NCBI RefSeq assembly: GCF_029227915.1
Contig: NC_079886.1
Span: 7,006,001-7,070,000, forward strand
Length of the DNA stretch: 64,000 nucleotides
From: Hydractinia symbiolongicarpus
Lineage: Eukaryota > Cnidaria > Hydrozoa > Anthoathecata > Hydractiniidae
Direction of reading: 5' to 3'
Positions 1 through 9,900 of this stretch are shown piece by piece. Positions within the stretch are counted from its first letter, which is position 1. Every line of letters begins with the position of its first letter. A program made the translations under genes and the position numbers. Below the pieces are notes generated by a model that had not been told where the DNA came from, ran no database searches, and saw only the letters and a program-made list of their open reading frames with translations.

Positions 1-1340
1 CTAGTGTGGGTGCTGTTAAAACTTAACACAATTTAAGAAAAGTAATTTGCCTGTAACGATACACTAAGAAGCGAGGTGCAGCAAGGTGTTTTTTCTCAAT
101 GATTTTTTTTTTAATTATGTTTCATTTTAAGAAAAACAAGAAAATATAATATCGTGTCCTCGTCCTTTTAAAACAAATTCGCAAACTGAACTTTAATGTG
201 TTTTCCAGCCATCCTTTGACACTAGTTATCGAAGTCTCCCATTCAGGCAAAACCTTATTTTGCTTTTACAGTGAAACGAAATTTAACCTTCCCCTCAAAA
301 AAATAAAATTGTTTTCAATGGCATGTTTTATCTAATTTATTTACATCCACCATCTGGATGGATCCAAAAAAGTGCCATATTCATGCGTAAGAAGTTTCTA
401 GAAAGTCAGGTTGCGATGACATAAGAAGTAAAAACTCTTAGGGTAAATAATTAATATCACTGTTTTATTTCAAAAATGGTAAACTTTTAAAAACTGATTT
501 ACACCACTTAGACAATGACTGCTTCAGTAAAACTAATACCTCATAGAAAAATTCAAAGAGCGGATTGGTGTGATTTAACCCTATTTGGTCCAGGGTTTTT
601 TGAACATACTATGACCGGAGGGGGGGATGCGGACTCCGCCCCCTCCCCCGGACCGAATAGGGTTAAGATAAAACAGTAGAAACTTAAATGAAAGAAATAG
701 CAGAGCTTGGGATAAGGTTAGGATTATACAAATCACATTGTACAATCTAAGCATATTTGAGTAAGAATCCTTTTATCTCATTGGTGTGCTGCATGTGGTC
801 TATATAGATGTAGAAAAATGCATAGCAGATCTTGTATTTTAAATTTTTATAGATAAGATGTATATACAATAGAAAAGGAATCACAATTTTGGAAGCTGCC
901 ATTGGAACGCTGTTGTTTAATTTTGTTCGGGAATTATTTTAATATGTTTTTTAGAGAATTATCAATTCACCATAAGCAGTATTTAAATAAGAAATATAAC
1001 GACGTCATAAGAAAATTGCTGATGTCAGCACTATTTAAATATTAATAATTTTCATTTATATTACTTGTTCCTATCCAATCAAAGAACCATTTCAAGAGTT
1101 TTTTTTAAGGGTCATTTGATGGCACAAAAGTAACGCAAAAATAGGGCGAAAAATAAAAGAAATTTTGGATTTAAAGGAAAAAGAATACACTGTTTATTTC
1201 TCCCTGCGACAAATCGGAATTTGCTCGTCTACACTTGGCTATCAAATGCGCCATAGAGTTCGTTATCGTTTAAAGTTGTCTTCATAGTTGAAAAGTTTAT
1301 TGTAGAAACTTGCTTTTTATGTTGTGTTGCATCTTTTTAG
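1..1340. other. Non-coding stretch upstream of the first visible exon
   Basis: No exon could be recognised here. It is probably intron of the guanylate cyclase-like gene that starts outside the window, because the first visible exon at 1341 begins inside the extracellular domain. The only discrete object seen is a small inverted-repeat element at 575-666. Confidence 0.5.
575..666. mobile_element. Short TTAA-flanked MITE-like inverted repeat
   Basis: A block of about 90 bp begins TTAACCCTATTTGGTCC and ends with the inverted complement GGACCGAATAGGGTTAA, so it can fold on itself. A G-rich run and a C-rich run lie inside. The TTAA at each edge fits the target duplication of piggyBac/Kolobok-type MITEs. 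A related block lies at 54324-54417. The family assignment is inference. Confidence 0.5.
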
Positions 1341-3909
1341 TTATCCTTTTCGTCTGTTATCAAATCGATGTTGCTGAAATGTTGTCATACGCGCACGAGT
1401 TGGGAATGTATAATGGAGAATATGCATTTATCACAATCGACTTCCATATTAAAGATAAATGGAAGTTAGAGCCATGGTTCAAAACAGACGAAATATTCCC
1501 GGGAATACTCAATGTGGGTGTGATGAACGGAAGGGGGGCACTTGGACCTGGTAAATTTGCAGAATACTGGAGAAACTTGAGTATCATAGCTAAGGAAGAG
1601 TATAGCTATGACATGGCTAATGAAACGGTGAGAGACTAAATAGCATTCGTTTGTCTGCAAATGTGTTTGAACAAAAGGACAAACCTTAAAAATTTCTCTT
1701 ACATTTGATCATGTCTTTTGGGGGCTTTACAAAATTCTGATAAGCACGTACATGTGCGGGGCGACAGACAAAGGAAGAATAGGTGAGGGAAAGTGATTAA
1801 TTACCTAAACTTGCAATTTTGTAAAAATAAAAGACTTCTTTTTCCATCTATTATCTTCTCTTTAAAAAACAAGTTTCACTAACAGTCAGTGTGCTAATTA
1901 TGTTTTCTGTTCTTTTGTCCGGCATTGTTCTCAACGCGAAATCAAAATATTTACGTTAAACCGTACCCGTCATTAGGTTCGATGTTAAAATTGCCCACGT
2001 TTACTTAGGACTGGTGTAGTAAGGAAAAGGATCGCACGCAAGGCTAGCCATATAGTAAGTTATTCTACATAACATAACTACAAATTGATTTTTTGTTGTT
2101 TTTCTGTAGTATTACGAAGGAGCTGGTTATATTTATGATGCAGTTAAAGGTTATTTACTGGCATTACACAAAACCCTAACCATCACGTATGAAAGAGAAG
2201 TTTCAAATTATATCAAAAACAACAAAATTGACAAATTCTTAGAATTGAACAATTTGACTATAGATCAGTTGAGATATATAAATAAAAACTTGACTTTTAA
2301 TGAAAAACTTGATTGGTTGTTTCCAAGCGACTGGGAACTGTCGACTCTCACCTTTCCCTTTGTACCGTATGGTGACATTAAGAGAAATTTAAGCACCGAA
2401 GATATCCTTAATGATGGAATATCAATCATGAAGAATGTGTTTAACTCCAACTTTCAAGGTGCGATAATTTTTTTGTACTTTTTCACTTTATACCTTGCTG
2501 TATACCTGGAGAAAAATGTTTGCAATAGAAATCCAACTCACAAAATAGATTTTTTTCCAAAAAGTCCATTTACACTGGTTGTCAAGCTCCATAAAGAACT
2601 TAATATTCGTAAAAACCAGCAAATATAAGAAAATGATTGCATCCACAGTTGTCATTACAGCTGGACAGATAAAATCTATCTGTAAAATCTGTCAAAGTTA
2701 CTGTCTGGTAAATTATCTTAACATGCAGCAACATCTCATGACTTTGGAACCAACCTTACATTACAATCAAAAAAGCAATCAGAAAAGCAATAAGACAAAG
2801 CAAATTTATGTCTACTCGCTGAACTCAACATTGTAAGATGGTACAAATAAAAGTTAACCTGAAGTAGATCAAAATTATTTTGAAATGTTGGAAGAAGTTT
2901 TGATGAAACGAAGTAATAATAATAAAGATCAAAAAACAATAAAGATTACAACAATCATTATTGTTTTTTGATCTTTATTATTGACCGAAAATATCTAATT
3001 TTTATTAAAACAAAGTATTTTTACTCCCGTATAAAGATCAAATTGAGATCCCTAAAAAAATTAGATACAACATAAAAACCAGGAAAATACAAACGTTTAA
3101 TGTTGACCTCCGCGAATAAACAGGTCAATTTTTTATACCAGAGTTTAAAAAAGTCATGTAGGAATTTGTATGTGTTTTAAAACAACTTAAGTGGTTCATA
3201 GCTCTAGGTGGCGGGTGTTGTATTTAACAGTTTTACAAAGGTATGAAGGGTTAAAATTTTTTTTTTTTTTAACTATTAAGTTTGGCAATTTGAACATTTT
3301 ACATCAATTCAATATTTACTTACAATTACAATGAGCCAAACTTTGAAGACATATATCTCGAGAGCTAAAAATGATTTTGAAAACAATAAAAAGACTCTCG
3401 GATGATTTTCAAAGGTATTTTATATGGGCTTAACTGATTTTCCGCTACAGGTAAGCTTTAAGATAGAAGTGTCCAGCTGCAGTTAAGTCTTTGTCAATAC
3501 CTAAGTAAGTTTAAATTTAAATATTAATTAAGAGAAGTGAAATACAGCAATGGATAATGGTAGCATTACTTTGACAGAATTGCTCACGATCTCTACTGCC
3601 TTTGCATCAAAGTATACCAATCTCAAACTGACTCAAGATAAACATTTGGAGATCTTAGTAAACATTATTTATATTTAGGAATGTCTGGTGATGTTCATAT
3701 TAATGCTAATGGTGATAGATACCCTATCCTTATCCTTGATAATTTGCAAAGAAAATCTCAAGACTTTGAATTTGTAAGAATAGTGGAGTATGATGGTTAT
3801 CATAAGAAGACTCGCATTATGGGTTTGAATTCAATTGTATGGCCTGGTGGTGGCAGTGTGGTACCAAGATCGGTACCAGATTGTGGATTTAGGGGAGAAC
3901 TTTGTATAC
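1341..3909 (+). CDS. Ligand-binding domain exons of the guanylate cyclase-like receptor
   Basis: Three exons (1341-1627, 2110-2458, 3679-3909) encode the C-terminal part of an ANF-receptor-type, periplasmic-binding-protein-like domain. Recognisable marks are YAHELGMYNGEYAFITID, the helix segment YYEGAGYIYDAVKGYLLAL, the GMSGDVHINANGDRYP turn and the closing WPGGG...VPDCGFRGELC motif that precedes the membrane in receptor cyclases. The first exon opens at an acceptor AG at 1339-1340 and carries two bases of a split codon, so coding sequence continues to the left. The ligand cannot be read from the sequence. Confidence 0.85.
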
Positions 3910-6900
3910 GTGAGTCTATTTGCGCCTTGTCATATATCATGTTTTAGTAAATAAAGGATTCGTGCTGCGATATCAGCCTTGTTATTTAGCTGATCCACAA
4001 GAGACGGATGTCACATTAATAATAGCTGCAGTTGCTTCTCCGTTTGCTGTTGTCCTTCTGTTATTCTTTATTTACAGGGCGTATAGGTAATTTTTTCATT
4101 GTATTTTCCATTTTAAAAAAACATATGGTTTGTTTATGTTTCCTTTATTTGTTTCTTTTCATAATTAATTTCATAATTAACCAACCTTAATTTCATAATA
4201 TTCATAATTAATTTCGTTTCAGGAACAACCGTTACGAAAACGACCTTATGAATCAAGACATTATTTTCAAATTCGATGAACTCGAAATTCCAGAATTAAA
4301 ATTGTTAAGGATGAAAAAAGCGAAACAAGAAAAAATGGCAAAACGGGACGAAGGGAAGGAAACTCCTTCAGTGGCCGGATCAGACATCTCAAGGACGAGT
4401 GAGAAAAATGCGATGCTGCTTTCACCAAATCACCTCCCTGTGCTGGCAAAAAAGAAAAAAAGAGCGAGCACATCCATGGTAAGAAAATTTACGCACAGCC
4501 TTGACAATAAGACAGTGTTGACAAGAAAAACGATCTAGACAAGAAAGACGACTTCATTAAACCTTATTATCTGACGGATATAAAAAATCTGTTAGTATGA
4601 GAAAATACTTGGAAAGCCATTATTAAAATGGTACCAATAAACGTAAACAATAAAAAGGACTTTCATAGCTCATAAGAAAATATAAAAATCGCTCACCTAA
4701 AAGCATCATTTTTTTCAATGCACATAAAATTCACAGTACATCATTCAGAAGAATACAACATTGACACGAAAGACGACATTACACGAAATACAACATTGAC
4801 ATAAAAGACGACATTGACACGAAAGACGACATTGACACGAAAGACGACATTGACACGAAAGACGACATTGACACGAAAGATGACATTGACACGAAAGACG
4901 ACATTGACACGAAAGATGACATTGACACGAAAGATGACATTTACACGAAATACCAAATACGACATTGAAATAAACGACAACATTGAAATTAAACTAGAAT
5001 TGAAATGAAGAAGAAATTGACATTGACATTAATATAAGCGAATACAACAATATGCAATTATTTATCTTAGCCAAATCTACTTGAAAATGTTGGAAAAATT
5101 AATCATGTGACGGGATCACGTGTTTTCTTCGGCATGCTAAAGGTCAGTGCATATTTTCTTCAGTCTGAACATTTCCATGTTTTGGACGCTTTTTGTAAAA
5201 CTATACAGTTTACCCCTAATTAATATGGCGAAAATTCATTTGTTTTGTCTGTCACCTTCGATAAAGTAGCCCAAGATACCTAAATTCTTTCACACAAGGA
5301 AGTTTATGATGTTTAATACCTCATCTTGGGAAGCAAAATGCATTGGTATAAAAACTGCCAAATAATTTACCTGTGCAGTTAGCCTATATTGTTTCCATTA
5401 ATTTTGCGTGTAGTGGTTTCCTTAAGGAATTCGTAATACTCGCAGAATTATACTATTTAAAACAACTGATTGAAGAAGGCAATTTTAGGCGGCAAACTTA
5501 TCAAGTTTTCTTCACGTCTTAAATTGTGTTTAGGATGAAGCAGTTTTCGTCAAACAAATTCCAAAGACTATTGTTATCGTTAACCGTGAGATCCTTATTG
5601 AATTGAAACAGGTGAGGATTTCAAAATATTTTTCAAAAAAATACTTGCACAAGAATAATTATCTCCGCTAGTAACATGAGAGGAAGTACTTTTTTGTATT
5701 TAGCGTCTTTTGTCTAAACCTTTCTCGAATTTCTTTTAATTAGATTCGTGATCTTCGTCATCCGAACTTAAATCCATACAGCGGTGTGTGTCCTGGTTCA
5801 CCATATGTGTTGCTAGCGTCGCCCGTCTGTAAAAAAGGTTCCTTAATTGTAAGTCACCTTCTTTACCTGATAAATGTACCGTGTCTGAAAAAGGCCTTGT
5901 ATCATTCTCTGCACTCTTTTTGCTAAACAATTCAGAATTTGAGAACTAAAGCAGAGAAAATGTTCAACTGAAAGAAAAAATAATAATCAATGTAAGTGTT
6001 ACAGTTTTCATTGTCCTTTTGTTACTGCTTTTAGGCTTGAAAATTTAAATTATGTTAAAGTGACTAATTTTTTGCAAACGTTTTCCTCTGTAGATTTTTT
6101 TGTCGACTGTTGTTTTTTTACCAATAAAAATGGTACAAGGAAATTTTTTAGTTAAAGCAATTATCGCTTTGTATATTTTAGCCAAAACGTAAACAAAACA
6201 GCCTTTAATTAATGTACTGATTACTCGTCATAACCATGATTCTTGTCAACTCTGAAACTTCTTATCTGAGATAAAGGTTAAACCAGGGATGTTTAAACCT
6301 CCTTGATCAAGCTTAGGGAAAGCAGTTACAATACACATTTGGCCTTTTCTTTCTAAATGAAGTTATTTATATTTCTAAGCGACTAAATATTCGATGAGCG
6401 GTAGTAAATATTTCTTAGGGAAAATATCATGGCGTGTTGTCACGATGATGTCATGGCAACTTGTGTTCTTCTGATACACAATCTTTTTTAAAATCAATAA
6501 ATAAATTAAAAATTGATTCTAAAAGCGCATTTTCATTTGACTGCATTTTCCGCTAAAGTACAAAAAGTTTTTGAGCTTTTAATTAGCGCATGCACAATTT
6601 AATAAAATTGTGCTAAGGAGCAGCTCTTGAGCTGGGCGACAAAGTTGAATTCAATCAACTTTTGGAGACGTTGTTTTTCTCTCTAGCAGCAAAGAGCCAA
6701 TGATATTTGAGTTGTTCTGACCTTTTACATCATTTCGCCAATCTTCAGCAAGAATTTAAAATAAAAAACGTTAATTAAAATAAGTCAAGACTGCAAGCAA
6801 TGAGGACATTGATTACATGCAAAGAAGGTGAATCTAGAATCACGCAAGATGAACAAAAAATATACAGAACGACATGTTTAAATGCTTTAAGAATTATTCT

Positions 6901-9900
6901 TCTGCTCAAGCAGGATGAGATTATCTTGCAAAAGTTAACTTTAGCCGTTAATTTTATTACATATGTTTGATCTAAATATAGTACTACAAACCATAACGCA
7001 ACAAACCTTCTCCAATGGAGATTCACTAAAGATTCTTTTAAAGATATTTTTTCTTACTAAATTTTATAAGCAATGCATTGCCTGCATGTAAGTTACATGG
7101 AGATGGCGCAATATGGGTAAAATATAATCCAGTTGGATGATATTGAAATTGCAGTAAAAGCTTCGAATTGAGAACAAGCATGGTAAATCCAATGTGAACT
7201 GTTAGATCGTTATTTGGTTTTGTGTAACGTGAACTTTTCTGTGTATTTTTCTCTTTCTTACTCCAAAATATATATAACTTCGAATATAAAAGAATTATAT
7301 ATACGTAAAATATACGTCTTTTTTTCTTTTCCAACAAAATTTGTGAAATTTTTGCTGTTGTCTTGTACTCTTGTTGCTGTGTTTACAAATTAGCTACTAT
7401 TTTGGAGAGCAATTTTATTACGAGGAGAACTGGACGTCTATATTAATACAGAAGTAAATTGATTACATTTTATTCTATCAAAGGATATTTCGTCCTGTAA
7501 CTCAAGACATTGTCAACGTCAATAAAACATCTCGTGTTTATTTTTGCTGTAAAGTTATATGCCTGAATTAATATATTTAATACAAAAGTATTTCTGTTTT
7601 GAAGGATATCCTGCTAAATGAAGATATTCAACTTAACTGGATATTTCGGCATGCATTTATGTTGGACATCGCGAATGTAAGTACTCTGTGCTCACCTCTT
7701 ATACGATGGCAAAAGACACACTAACCTGAATGTCCAAGTCCAATAATTTCAAAATTGTTTTTAATTTTTCCTACACAGGGTTTAGCAGCGATTCACGACA
7801 GTCCTATAAAAGTTCATGGACATCTGACGTCAAAGAATGTGTTGATTGATAACAGATGGAACTGCACCATATCAGACTATGGGTTATTTAAGTTTAAAGA
7901 ACAACATAATTACAAAGTATTAGATATAGATGACGAAGAGAAATACGAAGGTTTTAATTTATTGTGTGCCTTACTCTTTGGCTGATTGTGATTTCTCTCA
8001 AGAAGAATAGTTGCAGGACTGCTGTGAGATTACAGTGGGGGTTCTTGTAGAAACCTAAATTAACGCAGCAGAGTTTCGTTTGATATTACTAATATTCTTT
8101 TGATTTTCTGCCATAACAGTGATGCACGAGATTTTTCTATTTTACTGCTAGGCTGATATGCACCATTCTAATCTTTTATATATTTACTTCTTTTCTTAGC
8201 TTTGCTTTGGACAGCACCAGAAAATATCAACTATCAGAAACCTAAAATGTCAAAGGAGGGCGATGTGTACAGTTTTGGAATCATCATGTCGGAAATTATC
8301 AACCGATTGCCTCCTTTCTCCACGTACGCACAGTACAAAACAAGGGGTGAGTCTGCTTTGATAAAGATGAATTGTCACTCTCCAGATGTATAACTTTATT
8401 TTTCGTCACCCAAACAGAAGTGAAGGATCCTTACATTGTTTTTACCCTTTTATATCTATCTAAGCGTATTTCCATTTTTTTTGCTATATTTGTTTGCCAA
8501 TTTGCTATACCTATAATCGAAAGATGTTTCCTTTTTTTTTCAAAAATATATATAGTCATTTTTTCAAAAATGATGTCTTCTGATAAAAAATTATTTCCTT
8601 AATACGTTGTCAAGTTTTTATAGCGATTAAGTGACATTTCCCAGGTAGTTTATTAGTGTATTTCGATCAGTCGAGGGTACCGATGTCCCTATAACGAATA
8701 CTTGAAGAAACTAAGAAATCATATTACTCATGCCAACTATCTTCAGGGACACACAGTTAGTAAAGTGTGAGCGAAGATGGTGGTGCTTAAGCATTTTAAA
8801 GGGTATTTGCAATTAGGAAAGCCAGTGATTGATAGGTTAACCTTGCAATTTTAAATACAGCAGATTCAGTGAAAATAAATGGTAATACTGCTTGTGAAAT
8901 ATTGAACACATGAGATAATTTCTATGATTTTAAATAATTTAATTAATTTTCTATGGTAATAATAACTCAAGGAAGTTCACGTGCACACGTAAATAGATCT
9001 TCTTGATTTTCTTTAGATTACGTACATTTTGTAAACAGAAGATGCATTCCACCATTCCGACCGCATGTGAGATTGCAATCAGGTTTAGACGGTCGTACAA
9101 TAGATTTGATGAGATTGTGTTGGGATGAATTTCCTGGCAATCGTCCAAGTATACATGATGTGAAATCAACACTAAAAAGCATATGTAAAGACAAGTAAGA
9201 AACTGCTTGTATTGATTTGTTTTTAAAAAGTAGTAAGAGAAAAATCCTATATTGATTGTACCTATATGTCAACAAACAAAATGCTACAGAACACTATTAA
9301 TTTTAGTTCTATGTGAAGGAAACATCAAGAATGATTTCATGATTTCCAAGCTGCGTGATGTATGATTAAAAAAATAACAATCCTGGGTTGAAGAGGTTTT
9401 TAGTTTGTTTAGGAGTCTCCATGGTGTTTTTTAAATCTTCTGACTGTCACTATCTGACACTATCCATTGTTAAAAGCCAAGGAAGGAAATATGTGAGCAA
9501 AAATAGAGCCTTGGATTCTTCTATCCCCTTTTGCATAGATATTCGTTACTTTAAAAAACTGTATAAAATGGTTATCCTGTGGAGGCAAAATCGAATCATA
9601 GCAAATATCGTCTACAAGAAACACCTTTCTGCAACGGCCGCTTCTTCCAGGAAGGAATGAAACCACAGTTTAACTGTCAGAACAAATACTTTTCACTGCA
9701 CCAGAAATCTTAACAGCAAGACTCAGACACAAATCATGGTGAAATTCACTTTTATCAGTGATGCGATATCGTTCATGACTGAGAAAAATGCTTGTATGTC
9801 GAACAACGGGCAAAGTTACGCTGCATGTTATACCTATTCTTCTAATTAGGTCGGCAGGTTTGAGTTTGATGGACAACATTTTATACCCATTCTTCCATTT

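Noticed and set aside
4741-5008. Repetitive peptide frames over the 18-bp minisatellite
   Set aside because: The repeat unit length is a multiple of three, so open frames are expected; it lies in an intron of a well-supported gene.
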